From: Hylemonella sp.
GTDB lineage: Bacteria; Pseudomonadota; Gammaproteobacteria; Burkholderiales; Burkholderiaceae_C
Assembly: GCA_030695415.1 (NCBI GenBank)
Contig: JAUYQZ010000007.1
Span: 81,047 to 145,046, forward strand
DNA length: 64,000 nt
Reading direction: 5' to 3'
This document shows positions 56,462 through 64,000 of the stretch, in pieces. The translations under genes and the position numbers were made by a program. Position 1 is the first letter of the stretch. Each line of letters opens with the position of its first letter. Below the pieces are notes generated by a model. That model searched no databases, was not told where the DNA came from, and saw only the letters and a list, made by a program, of their open reading frames with translations.

Positions 56462-57640
56462 ATGCCCCATTCCCGCCCCGTCTGGCCCATGCGCGCCGCC
56501 CTGTCGGCACTGCTACCGATGACGGCCTTCACGCTGATCGCCTGTTCCCCGGCAGCGCCGCCCGAAGAGCCGGTGCGGGCCGTCAAGGTCATGACCGTGC
56601 GTGCGGCCAGCCTGAATGCCGTGCAGGAGTTCTCGGGCGAGGTGCGGCCGCGCATCGAATCGCGCCTGGGCTTCCGGGTGGCGGGCAAGCTGGTGCGCCG
56701 GGAGGTTGAGCTGGGCCAGCGGGTCAAAGCGGGCCAGGTGCTGGCCCGGCTTGACCCGCAGGATTACCGGCTGGCGGGCGATGCCGCCCAGGCGCAATTC
56801 GGCGCCGCCGTGACCAACCGGGACCTGGCGGCCGCCGATTTCAAGCGTTTCAAGGAATTGCGCGAGCAGAACTTCATCAGCGGCGCCGAGCTTGAGCGGC
56901 GCGACGCGGCGCTCAAGGCGGCGCAGGCCCAGGTCGACCAGGCCCAGGCACAGCTGGCATCCCAGCGCAATCAGGGCAGCTACACGACCCTGGTGGCCGA
57001 TGCCGCCGGCGTGGTGACCGCGGTCGAGGCCGAGCCCGGCCAGGTGGTCAGCGCCGGCCAGCCCGTGGTGCGGGTGGCGCAGGATGGCCCGCGCGATGCG
57101 GTTTTCTCCGTTCCCGAAGACAAGCTGGCCGCCATGCCCCTTGGCAGCGCAGTGGACGTGCGGATCTGGCCGGGCCAGACCCTGCAGGCCGGCCGCGTGC
57201 GCGAGGTCTCGGCCAGCGCCGACCCGGTGACGCGCACCTACCAGGTCAAGGTGGCGCTGGAAGGCAGGCAGTCGCCGCCCCTGGGCGCGACCGTCACGGT
57301 CTTCCCCAAGCTGCGCAGCGAACAACGCGTGGCGGCCATCAAGCTGCCCACCAGCGCCTTGCGCCAGGACGGCCAGGCCACTGTGGTCTGGGTGCTGGAT
57401 CCCAAAACCATGACCGTTGCGTTGCAAGCGGTTCAGATCGCCACGGCCGACGGCAATGAGGCTGTGGTGGCTGGCGGTTTGCAGGAAGGCCAGCTGGTGG
57501 TTTCCGCGGGCGTGCATGTGCTCTCACCCGGCCAGAAGGTGACGATCTACCGCGAGAAGACGAATGCCACGCTGACCAGCGCGCCCCAGACCGCCGTGGA
57601 CGCCACGATCGGCAGCGCGACCATGCCCACCCGCAAGTGA
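56462..57640 (+). CDS. RND efflux periplasmic adaptor (membrane fusion) lipoprotein
   Basis: The 392-residue protein has a lipobox LIAC at residues 25-28 (lipidated Cys28), the biotinyl-lipoyl halves (GKLVRREVELGQRVKAGQVLARLDPQDY and VVTAVEAEPGQVVSAGQPVVRV), an alpha-hairpin between them, and the beta-barrel and membrane-proximal domains. It connects the inner-membrane pump to an outer-membrane channel, not encoded here. It lies 7 bp before the pump gene. Confidence 0.93.
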   Translation: MPHSRPVWPMRAALSALLPMTAFTLIACSPAAPPEEPVRAVKVMTVRAASLNAVQEFSGEVRPRIESRLGFRVAGKLVRREVELGQRVKAGQVLARLDPQDYRLAGDAAQAQFGAAVTNRDLAAADFKRFKELREQNFISGAELERRDAALKAAQAQVDQAQAQLASQRNQGSYTTLVADAAGVVTAVEAEPGQVVSAGQPVVRVAQDGPRDAVFSVPEDKLAAMPLGSAVDVRIWPGQTLQAGRVREVSASADPVTRTYQVKVALEGRQSPPLGATVTVFPKLRSEQRVAAIKLPTSALRQDGQATVVWVLDPKTMTVALQAVQIATADGNEAVVAGGLQEGQLVVSAGVHVLSPGQKVTIYREKTNATLTSAPQTAVDATIGSATMPTRK

Positions 57641-57647
57641 GGCGCGC

Positions 57648-60600
57648 ATGAGTTCATCCGATCAGAAGTCCTCAAGCTTCAACCTCTCGCGCTGGGCCAT
57701 CGAGCATCCGGCACTCACGCGCTACCTGCTGGTGGTGCTGATGGTGCTGGGCTTCGCGGCCTATTTCCAGCTGGGCCAGGACGAGGACCCGCCCTTCACC
57801 TTCCGTGCCATGGTGGTGCGCACCTACTGGCCCGGTGCCACCGCCCAGCAGGTGGCCGAGCAGGTGACCGACAAGATCGAGCGCACCCTGCAGGAAGTGC
57901 CGGGGGCGGACAAGATCCGCAGCTACTCCAAGCCGGGTGAATCGCAGATCATCTTCCAGCTCAAGGATTCGACCAAGGCCGCCGATGTGGCCAACACCTG
58001 GTACACGGTGCGCAAGAAGATCGGCGACGTGCGGGGCACGCTGCCCGGCGGCATCCAGGGCCCGTTCTTCAACGACGAGTTCGGTGACGTCTATGGCGTG
58101 ATCTATGCGTTGCAGGCGGATGGCTTCAGCAACGCCGAGGTGAAAGTTTTCGCCGACGATGTGCGCCAGCAACTGCTGCGCGTGCCCGATGTGGCCAAGG
58201 TCGAGCTCTTCGGTGTGCAGGACGAGAAGCTGTACATCGAGATCTCGCAGAAGCGTCTGGCCCAACTGGGCCTGGACCTGAACCAGGTGCTGGCCCAGCT
58301 GGGCCAGCAGAACGCGGTGGAGAGTGCCGGCGCCGTGCAGACCCCGCTGGATGTGGTTCAAGTGCGGGTGGCTGGCCAGTTCGAGGCGGTCAGCCAGTTG
58401 CGTGCGATGCCCATCCGTGGCAGCACGGGCAACCAGCTGCGTCTGGGGGACATCGCCGAGATCAAGCGCGGCTATGTGGACCCGGCCAGCATCAAGGTGC
58501 GACACCAGGGCCAGCAGGTCATCGCCCTGGGCATCTCCATGGCCAGGGGGGGCGACATCATCGCGCTTGGCAAGTCGCTGCAGCGGGTGAGCGACCATCT
58601 CAGGAAGACCCTGCCGGCCGGCATCGAGCTGGTGCAGTTGCAGGACCAGCCGCGGGCGGTGACGACCTCGGTCAACGAGTTTGTCGGCGTGCTGATCGAG
58701 GCGGTGCTCATCGTGCTGGCAGTCAGCTTCATCAGCCTGGGACTGCACAAGCACCAGGGCGCTGCCCACCTGCCGATCTGGAAGCGTTATTACGTGGACA
58801 TGCGGCCCGGCCTGGTGGTGGGCATCACCATCCCCCTGGTACTGGCACTGACCTTCCTGGGCATGCAGTACTGGGGCATTGGTCTGCACAAGATCTCGCT
58901 GGGTTCGCTCATCATCGCCCTGGGCCTGCTGGTCGACGACGCCATCATTGCGGTGGAGATGATGGTGCGCAAGATGGAGGAGGGCTACGACAAGGTGCGG
59001 GCTGCGACCTTCGCTTACGAGATCACGGCCATGCCCATGCTGACCGGCACGCTGATCACCGCCGCCGGTTTCCTGCCCATCGGCATGGCCAAGTCGGCTG
59101 TGGGCGAGTACACCTTCGCCATCTTTGGCGTGACCGCCCTGGCCCTGGTGCTGAGCTGGATCGTCTCGGTCTACTTCGTGCCCTATCTCGGCACGCTGCT
59201 GCTCAAGGCACAACCACACCATCAGCCGGCTCAGGGAGGACCTGCCGACGGCCCGCACGAACACTTCGACACGCCTTTCTACAAGCACTTTCGTACCGTC
59301 GTCGACTGGTGCGTGCAGCACCGCTGGCTCACCATCGGCGCCACGGTCCTGATCTTTGCGCTCGGCATCGTCGGCATGGGCAAGGTGCAGCAGCAGTTCT
59401 TTCCCGACTCGAGCCGGCCGGAAATCCTGGTCGATCTCTGGTTCCCTGAGGGCACGTCTTTTGCAGCCAACGAAGAAACTACACAGCGCGTGGAAAAGCG
59501 GCTGTTGGCATTGCCGGGCGTGAATGCGGTCAGCACCTGGGTGGGTTCGGGTGTGCCACGCTTTTACCTGCCGCTGGACCAGGTCTTCCCCCAGACCAAT
59601 GTCTCGCAGTTCATCGTGCTGCCGAAGGACCTCAAGACGCGTGAGGCGCTGCGTGTCCAGTTGCCGACCCTGCTGGCCCAGGAATTCCCGGAAGCGCGCG
59701 GTCGAGTCAAGCTGCTGCCCAATGGCCCGCCGGTCCCCTATCCGGTGCAGTTCCGCGTGGTCGGCGTCGACCCGGGCGTGCTGCGCGAGCGTGCCGACGA
59801 GGTCAAGGCCGTGATGCGCGAGAGCACCAGCACACGCGGTGTCAATGACAACTGGAATGAATCGGTCAAGGTGCTGCGGCTGGAGATCGACCAGGCCAAG
59901 GCGCGCGCCCTGGGCGTGAGCAGCCAGTCGATTGCCCAGGCCTCGCGCACCCTGCTGGCCGGGCAGAACGTGGGTCAGTACCGCGAAGGCGACAAGCTGA
60001 TCGATATCGTGCTGCGTCAGCCGCTGGACGAGCGCAATGCCATTACGGACCTGGCCAACGCCTATCTCCCGACCAGCAGCGGGCGCTCCATCCCCTTGAC
60101 GCAGATCGCCAAGCCGGTATTCACCTGGGAGCCCGGGGTCATGTGGCGCGAGAACCGCGAGTTCGGCATCACGGTGCAGTCCGACGCCGCGGAGGGCATG
60201 CAGGGCGCCACCGTCACCGCCGAGTTGCTGCCATCCCTGCGGGCGCTGGAGTCGAAATGGCACGCCAGCGGCCTCAACGGCTACCGTATCGAGGTGGCCG
60301 GCGCGGCGGAGGAAAGCAGCAAAGGCCAGGGTTCGATCGCCGCCGGATTGCCATTGATGCTCTTCATCACGTTCACGCTCCTGATGTTGCAGTTGCAGAG
60401 CTTCAGCCGCGCCATGCTCGTCTTCCTGACCGGTCCGTTGGGCCTGGCCGGGGTGGCCGCAGCCCTGCTGCTGCTCAACCGGCCCTTTGGCTTTGTGGCG
60501 CTGCTGGGTGTGATTGCCCTGATGGGCATGATCCAACGCAATTCGGTCATCCTGATCGACCAGATCGAGCAGGACCGCGCCGCCGGCGTGCCAGCCTGGG

Positions 60601-60815
60601 ACGCCATCGTGGAATCTGCGGTGCGTCGCCTGCGCCCCATCGTGCTGACCGCGGCCGCCGCCGTGCTGGCCATGATCCCGCTGTCACGCTCGGTGTTCTG
60701 GGGGCCGATGGCGGTGGCCATCATGGGTGGCCTGATCGTCGCCACCGTGCTGACCCTGCTGGCGCTGCCGGCGATGTACGCGGCATGGTTTCGCGTGGAG
60801 CGAGAAAGCCGCTGA
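57648..60815 (+). CDS. RND-family efflux transporter (HAE-1-like inner-membrane pump)
   Basis: The 1055-residue protein has the RND layout of twelve membrane helices and two large periplasmic loops. It starts WAIEHPALTRYLLVVLMVLGF and has LIIALGLLVDDAIIAVEMMVRKME, the TM4 region with the proton-relay aspartates, near residue 430. The second half begins at about residue 545 (WCVQHRWLTIGATVLIF). The substrate is unknown; such pumps export drugs, dyes or metabolites. It is translated with the upstream adaptor. Confidence 0.93.
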   Translation: MSSSDQKSSSFNLSRWAIEHPALTRYLLVVLMVLGFAAYFQLGQDEDPPFTFRAMVVRTYWPGATAQQVAEQVTDKIERTLQEVPGADKIRSYSKPGESQIIFQLKDSTKAADVANTWYTVRKKIGDVRGTLPGGIQGPFFNDEFGDVYGVIYALQADGFSNAEVKVFADDVRQQLLRVPDVAKVELFGVQDEKLYIEISQKRLAQLGLDLNQVLAQLGQQNAVESAGAVQTPLDVVQVRVAGQFEAVSQLRAMPIRGSTGNQLRLGDIAEIKRGYVDPASIKVRHQGQQVIALGISMARGGDIIALGKSLQRVSDHLRKTLPAGIELVQLQDQPRAVTTSVNEFVGVLIEAVLIVLAVSFISLGLHKHQGAAHLPIWKRYYVDMRPGLVVGITIPLVLALTFLGMQYWGIGLHKISLGSLIIALGLLVDDAIIAVEMMVRKMEEGYDKVRAATFAYEITAMPMLTGTLITAAGFLPIGMAKSAVGEYTFAIFGVTALALVLSWIVSVYFVPYLGTLLLKAQPHHQPAQGGPADGPHEHFDTPFYKHFRTVVDWCVQHRWLTIGATVLIFALGIVGMGKVQQQFFPDSSRPEILVDLWFPEGTSFAANEETTQRVEKRLLALPGVNAVSTWVGSGVPRFYLPLDQVFPQTNVSQFIVLPKDLKTREALRVQLPTLLAQEFPEARGRVKLLPNGPPVPYPVQFRVVGVDPGVLRERADEVKAVMRESTSTRGVNDNWNESVKVLRLEIDQAKARALGVSSQSIAQASRTLLAGQNVGQYREGDKLIDIVLRQPLDERNAITDLANAYLPTSSGRSIPLTQIAKPVFTWEPGVMWRENREFGITVQSDAAEGMQGATVTAELLPSLRALESKWHASGLNGYRIEVAGAAEESSKGQGSIAAGLPLMLFITFTLLMLQLQSFSRAMLVFLTGPLGLAGVAAALLLLNRPFGFVALLGVIALMGMIQRNSVILIDQIEQDRAAGVPAWDAIVESAVRRLRPIVLTAAAAVLAMIPLSRSVFWGPMAVAIMGGLIVATVLTLLALPAMYAAWFRVERESR

Positions 60816-60897
60816 AAGCCTCACGCTGAACGCTCAACCGGGTCGGGCAGGAGCCCGGCTCCCGGCAGGTTAAAATTCCCGGTTGACCGATTTCATC

Positions 60898-60928
60898 GGG
60901 GAGGTCTGCCCGTGACCTCCCCATTTTT
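60898..60928 (+). terminator. Terminator-like hairpin just before tRNA-Leu
   Basis: GGGGAGGTC (60898-60906) pairs with GACCTCCCC (60914-60922), followed by ATTTTTG. The stem is perfect and strong. It is 83 bp after the pump gene, and tRNA-Leu starts only 7 bp later. Confidence 0.8.
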
Positions 60929-60934
60929 GTTCCC

Positions 60935-61027
60935 GCGCGGGTGGCGAAATTGGTAGACGCATCGGGCTTAAAACCCGCCGCCCACCCGGAAGGGAGCGTA
61001 CGGGTTCGAGTCCCGTCCCGCGCACCA
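60935..61027 (+). tRNA. tRNA-Leu, anticodon UAA
   Basis: A 93-nt tRNA with acceptor GCGCGGG/CCCGCGC, D-arm TGGCGAAATTGGTAGACGC, a long variable arm and encoded CCA. The anticodon TAA is at 60969-60971, in the loop CTTAAAA. The outermost anticodon-stem pair is T-C mismatched. Confidence 0.95.
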
Positions 61028-61212
61028 TGAGACCCCATGGCGACCGTTTCCGAACGCCATTGGCGCTGTTCACGCGTGGCACGGCTCTGCAGCTATTCCA
61101 TGGTTTGCCGCGCTTGAAAGGTCGCCGCACCACTCATTTGATCTTTGTTGAGCTGAGTCAACGCCTTTCGGCTCACCAAGGCCAACAATGGCGGGCTGTC
61201 ACAAAGGTCCCA

Positions 61213-61662
61213 GTGCTTGCATCACTCACATACATGTCTTCCGCTGTCGGTATGCCGACCCAAAGCGAGATTGACCATTTGCTCACGCGAGCGCGCGCCA
61301 GGAACTTCAGCGAACATGTGACTGGCATCCTGCTCCATGCTGAGGGCAGTTTCCTGCAGGTCATCGAGGGCCCCACAGAAAGCATAGCGCGCGTTTACAG
61401 CAGGATACTTTCAGACCCCATGCACCACAACATCTTGGAGCTTCTTCATGAACCTATCGTGAAGCGGGAGTTTGCCCAGTGGTCTATGGCGTACCGGGTG
61501 GTTGGTCTTCGTGGGATTGACCCAAGAGACGAGCTATCAGCAAAACTTGATGCTCCGCCTGGCGACCTTTCTGCAGTCCATCACTTAATTGCTGCATTTT
61601 GGAATCGGGGCCTCGGCCCACGGTATGGATCAGTTATGCACGAGGCAACTCGGCACCCTTAA
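61213..61662 (+). CDS. BLUF-domain blue-light photoreceptor
   Basis: The 149-residue protein matches the BLUF fold: LASLTYMSSAVG (flavin-contact Tyr7), RARARNFSEHVTGILLHAEGSFLQVIEGP (conserved Asn, and the Gln next to flavin), RILSDPMHHNILELL and FAQWSMAYR (Trp). BLUF domains bind FAD and sense blue light. I chose GTG 61213: AAAGG lies 5 bp upstream and it gives the usual short N-terminus. There is no output domain beyond a short C-terminal helix, so it acts through a partner. The region is clearly lower in GC than its neighbours. Confidence 0.88.
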   Translation: MLASLTYMSSAVGMPTQSEIDHLLTRARARNFSEHVTGILLHAEGSFLQVIEGPTESIARVYSRILSDPMHHNILELLHEPIVKREFAQWSMAYRVVGLRGIDPRDELSAKLDAPPGDLSAVHHLIAAFWNRGLGPRYGSVMHEATRHP

Positions 61663-61673
61663 GAGATTTGGAA

Positions 61674-62171
61674 ATGGACGATTGGGAGAAGAAGCTTTCC
61701 GAGATTTCAGTTGCAACCAGCGACTATGCGGACGACGAGCTGCCCGAGGTGCTTGGCTCCTTGCTGCACTCCATACGCGAAAGCCTCAACATGGACGTCG
61801 TGTTCGTGTCCAAGTTTGCAGACGGGCATCGCAAGTTTGTTGCCGCGGACTCTGCACCTGACCACGATTTCATTCGGCCCGGCATGTCTGACCCGCTAGA
61901 GCAGAGCTGGTGTCATCGCATCGTGCAGGGTCGGCTACCCGAGCTGATACGTGACGGCAAAATGCTGATTGCCAGAGGCCAGGTTCCATTTACCCCGCTG
62001 GAGATCGGTACACACCTAAGCGTCCCGGTAGTGCTTCCTGATGGCTCGGTTTACGGAACGCTTTGTACATTCGCCTTCTTCGTAGACAACCAAATTGATC
62101 AGCATGATGTCGAGCGCCTGCGCGAAACCTCAAAGTTGATCGCACGGCGGTTGAGACGCCCTGGCCCTTGA
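61674..62171 (+). CDS. Stand-alone GAF-domain protein, partner of the BLUF protein
   Basis: The 165-residue protein is mostly a GAF domain (about 25-160): VLGSLLHSIRESLNMDVVFVSKF, WCHRIVQGRLPELIRDG, HLSVPVVLPDGSVYGTLCTFAF. No kinase or cyclase domain is attached. It starts 12 bp after the BLUF stop, so both are on one transcript. A similar module in phytochrome-like or GAF-PAS kinases senses small ligands. The ATG at 61674 is preferred over an upstream start that overlaps the BLUF gene. Confidence 0.82.
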   Translation: MDDWEKKLSEISVATSDYADDELPEVLGSLLHSIRESLNMDVVFVSKFADGHRKFVAADSAPDHDFIRPGMSDPLEQSWCHRIVQGRLPELIRDGKMLIARGQVPFTPLEIGTHLSVPVVLPDGSVYGTLCTFAFFVDNQIDQHDVERLRETSKLIARRLRRPGP

Positions 62172-62275
62172 TATTTGCACTGACTTTCTACGATGGGATA
62201 CCAGGTCCCCTAACAATTTCACCATCGAGGCTGGCGCAATTCGAGTGTGATTGTGATCGCGATCGCCGGCCGGCT

Positions 62276-62309
62276 AAAAAAAAGCCCCGACGAACTCGCC
62301 GGGGCTTTC
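62276..62309. terminator. Bidirectional terminator between the GAF gene and tRNA-Cys
   Basis: AAAGCCCCGACG pairs with the CGCCGGGGCTTT side around AACT. On the minus strand it is followed by eight T residues, so it ends the tRNA-Gly/Cys transcript. It can also stop the GAF gene transcript. Confidence 0.88.
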
Positions 62310-62318
62310 TAAAAATGC

Positions 62319-62392
62319 TGGAGGCGCGCACCGGAGTCGAACCGATCTAGAAGGATTTGCAATCCTCTGCCTAACCGCTTGGCTAGCGCGCC
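62319..62392 (-). tRNA. tRNA-Cys, anticodon GCA
   Basis: A 74-nt tRNA with acceptor GGCGCGC/GCGCGCC, T-arm GGTTCGACTCC and encoded CCA. The anticodon corresponds to 62358-62360. It is the second gene after tRNA-Gly. Confidence 0.95.
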
Positions 62393-62464
62393 GACTGATC
62401 TCGCAAAAATCACGCAATGATCACACAAGAAAAAGGGAAGCATTTGCTTCCCTTTTTCGAAATA

Positions 62465-62540
62465 TGGAGCGGGAAAAGAGTCTCGAACTCTCGACCTCAA
62501 CCTTGGCAAGGTTGCGCTCTACCAACTGAGCTATTCCCGC
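62465..62540 (-). tRNA. tRNA-Gly, anticodon GCC
   Basis: A 76-nt tRNA with acceptor GCGGGAA/TTTCCCGC-type pairing, D-arm TAGCTCAGTTGGTAGAGC, T-arm GAGTTCGAGACTC and encoded CCA. The anticodon corresponds to 62505-62507. Confidence 0.96.
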
Positions 62541-62554
62541 ATTTCGAGCCTCGA

Positions 62555-62584
62555 ATTATAGCGCAATTTTTAGCGCCATCTCAA
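62555..62584 (-). promoter_or_regulatory. Sigma-70 promoter of the tRNA-Gly/tRNA-Cys unit
   Basis: On the minus strand TTGAGA (complement of 62579-62584) and TATAAT (complement of 62555-62560) are 18 bp apart. The predicted start is about 8 bp before tRNA-Gly. Confidence 0.82.
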
Positions 62585-62601
62585 GGTTCGGATTCAACTT
62601 C

Positions 62602-64000
62602 TTAATGCTTCACCGATGCCGGTGGACGAACCGCCGGCGCACCCTCGGCCACAGGCGCAATGGGCGCCGCCACCGTGCCTGCGGACTCATCTTCCGACAG
62701 CGGCGTCGGCAGACGTTCCAGCGCAACCTCTAGAACCTTGTCGATCCACTTCACCGGCACGATCTCCAGACCGTTCTTTACGTTCTCCGGAATCTCCTGC
62801 AGGTCCTTGGTATTTTCTTCGGGAATGAGCACTGTCTTGATGCCGCCGCGAAGCGCAGCGAGCAGCTTTTCCTTCAGGCCACCGATGGCAGTGACTTCAC
62901 CGCGCAGCGTGATTTCGCCCGTCATCGCCACGTCGGCCCGCACAGGAATGCCGGTCAGTGCAGAAACGAGGGCAGTCGTCATCGCAGCGCCAGCGCTCGG
63001 GCCATCCTTGGGCGTGGCGCCGTCGGGCACGTGGATGTGGATGTCTTTTTTCTCGAACACATCATCGGCAATGCCAAGGCGACGTGCGCGGCTGCGCACC
63101 ACCGACCTGGCGGCCGAGACCGACTCCTTCATCACGTCGCCCAGCGATCCCGTGGTGGTCGTGACGCCCTTGCCGGGCATCAGGGCCGCCTCGATGGTCA
63201 GCAGGTCGCCGCCGACTTCGGTCCAGGCCAGGCCGACCACCTGCCCCACCTGGTTCTGGGCCTCCGCGCGTCCGTAGGTGAACTTGCGCACGCCCAGGAA
63301 GTCGTTGAGGTTTTCTGCAGTCACCGTGACCAGCGGCGTGTACTTCTTGAGAAGCAGGCCCTTTACAACCTTGCGGCAAATCTTGCCCAGGTCGCGCTCG
63401 AGCGAACGCACACCGGCTTCACGCGTGTAGTAGCGAATGATGTCGCGCACCGCGTCTTCGGTCACCAGCAGCTCGGTTTCCTTCACGCCGTTGTTCGCCA
63501 TCTGCTTGGGCAGCAGATAGGTCAGCGCGATGTTGGCCTTCTCGTCCTCGGTGTAACCCGACAGGCGAATGACTTCCATCCGGTCCAGCAGGGCCGGCGG
63601 GATGTTCATCGAATTGGACGTGGCGACGAACATCACGTCCGACAGGTCGAAATCAACTTCAACGTAATGGTCGCCGAACTTGTGGTTCTGCTCGGGATCG
63701 AGCACTTCCAGCAGCGCACTTGACGGATCGCCACGGAAGTCGGTGCCGAGCTTGTCGATTTCATCGAGCAGGAACAGAGGGTTGCGCGTGCCGGCCTTGT
63801 TCAGGTTGGAAAGCACCTTGCCCGGCAGCGCGCCGATGTAGGTGCGCCGATGCCCGCGAATCTCGGCTTCGTCGCGCATGCCGCCCAGAGCCATGCGAAC
63901 GTACTTACGGCCCGTGGCCTTGGCGATCGACTGTCCCAGCGAGGTCTTGCCCACACCCGGAGGCCCTACCAGGCACAGGATGGGCGCCTTCACCTTGTCC
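62602..64000 (-). CDS. lon: ATP-dependent protease Lon, C-terminal part (N-terminus outside the window)
   Basis: The visible 465 residues begin within the AAA domain: [19 protein letters not shown] (Walker A), [13 protein letters not shown] (Walker B) and [18 protein letters not shown]. The protease domain has the catalytic Ser in [11 protein letters not shown] and Lys in [11 protein letters not shown] disordered Pro/Ala tail ends SVKH. The frame is open to base 64000. Lon degrades misfolded and regulatory proteins in the cytoplasm. Confidence 0.97.
   Translation of the reverse strand, partial: DKVKAPILCLVGPPGVGKTSLGQSIAKATGRKYVRMALGGMRDEAEIRGHRRTYIGALPGKVLSNLNKAGTRNPLFLLDEIDKLGTDFRGDPSSALLEVLDPEQNHKFGDHYVEVDFDLSDVMFVATSNSMNIPPALLDRMEVIRLSGYTEDEKANIALTYLLPKQMANNGVKETELLVTEDAVRDIIRYYTREAGVRSLERDLGKICRKVVKGLLLKKYTPLVTVTAENLNDFLGVRKFTYGRAEAQNQVGQVVGLAWTEVGGDLLTIEAALMPGKGVTTTTGSLGDVMKESVSAARSVVRSRARRLGIADDVFEKKDIHIHVPDGATPKDGPSAGAAMTTALVSALTGIPVRADVAMTGEITLRGEVTAIGGLKEKLLAALRGGIKTVLIPEENTKDLQEIPENVKNGLEIVPVKWIDKVLEVALERLPTPLSEDESAGTVAAPIAPVAEGAPAVRPPASVKH

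Noticed and set aside
57672..60536. 954-codon minus-strand frame opposite the RND pump
   Set aside because: It is antisense to a clear RND transporter and has a His/Gln/Asp/Leu-rich composition typical of a shadow frame.
61027..61212. N-terminal extension of the BLUF protein starting inside tRNA-Leu
   Set aside because: The extension overlaps the tRNA CCA end and has no BLUF similarity. GTG 61213 has a ribosome site and gives the normal N-terminus.
60935..62260. Integrative element with attL/attR at tRNA-Leu
   Set aside because: I saw no integrase and no second copy of the tRNA 3' end downstream, so only probable acquisition is claimed.

Overview
The window looks like a chromosomal segment of a betaproteobacterium of the order Burkholderiales, most likely the family Comamonadaceae. 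The evidence is high GC content, an unfused LigA/LigB pair, an HpnCDE squalene cluster, a RibD-RibE-RibBX-RibH-NusB operon, and a type IV minor-pilin cluster with a PilY1 adhesin. It is almost entirely core genome. There are no rRNA genes, prophage, CRISPR array or transposase gene. A genus cannot be assigned from what is visible.

Layout. 1-4 kb: a cut-off cytochrome P450, an AraC-type (PobR-like) and a LysR-type regulator, and the two subunits of a protocatechuate 4,5-dioxygenase-type enzyme, suggesting an aromatic-acid catabolic locus. 4.1-10.6 kb: a Crp/Fnr-type regulator with a good sigma-70 promoter, then a signalling operon (CheB-CheR-PAS fusion, PAS histidine kinase, NarL-type regulator) and a separate single-domain receiver. 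10.6-19 kb (minus strand): tolA, tolR, tolQ, ybgC, an aminotransferase, nusB, ribH, ribBX, ribE, ribD and a small TonB-like protein; a 266-bp MITE-like element sits between tolQ and tolR. 19.2-28 kb: the type IV pilus cluster pilE-fimU-pilV-pilW-pilX-pilY1 plus a second fimT. 28-31 kb (minus): nrdR and glyA, glyA being preceded by a probable ZTP riboswitch with a terminator platform, and a membrane-anchored lytic transglycosylase.

31-40 kb: a 770-bp gene-free stretch with an AT-rich block and several hairpins, a large DUF349 protein, then a minus-strand envelope run (mtfA, lpxH, two cyclophilins, an L,D-transpeptidase, two TPR paralogues). 40-46 kb (plus): cysS, an AlkA-like glycosylase, accA, tilS, lysC and tRNA-Ser(GCU), followed by a train of five hairpins and hslR. 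46.3-46.65 kb: a second MITE with IS5-like ends. 46.7-53.3 kb: a GST, an orphan sensor kinase, hemH, a HAD hydrolase and a penicillin-acylase-family enzyme. 53.4-56.4 kb: hpnE-hpnD-hpnC. 56.5-60.8 kb: an RND efflux adaptor and pump. 60.9-62.6 kb: tRNA-Leu(UAA), a lower-GC pair encoding a BLUF photoreceptor and a stand-alone GAF protein, then tRNA-Cys and tRNA-Gly on the other strand. 62.6-64 kb: the C-terminal part of Lon.

The most interesting non-textbook features are two non-autonomous inverted-repeat elements packed with hairpins (one exactly at the tolQ stop codon), the hairpin train after tRNA-Ser, the BLUF/GAF cassette between tRNA genes, a terminator-like hairpin a few bases before mature tRNA-Leu, and the structured AT-rich region upstream of the DUF349 gene. 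I did not find a single obvious new multi-gene system; these are the best candidates for new biology.
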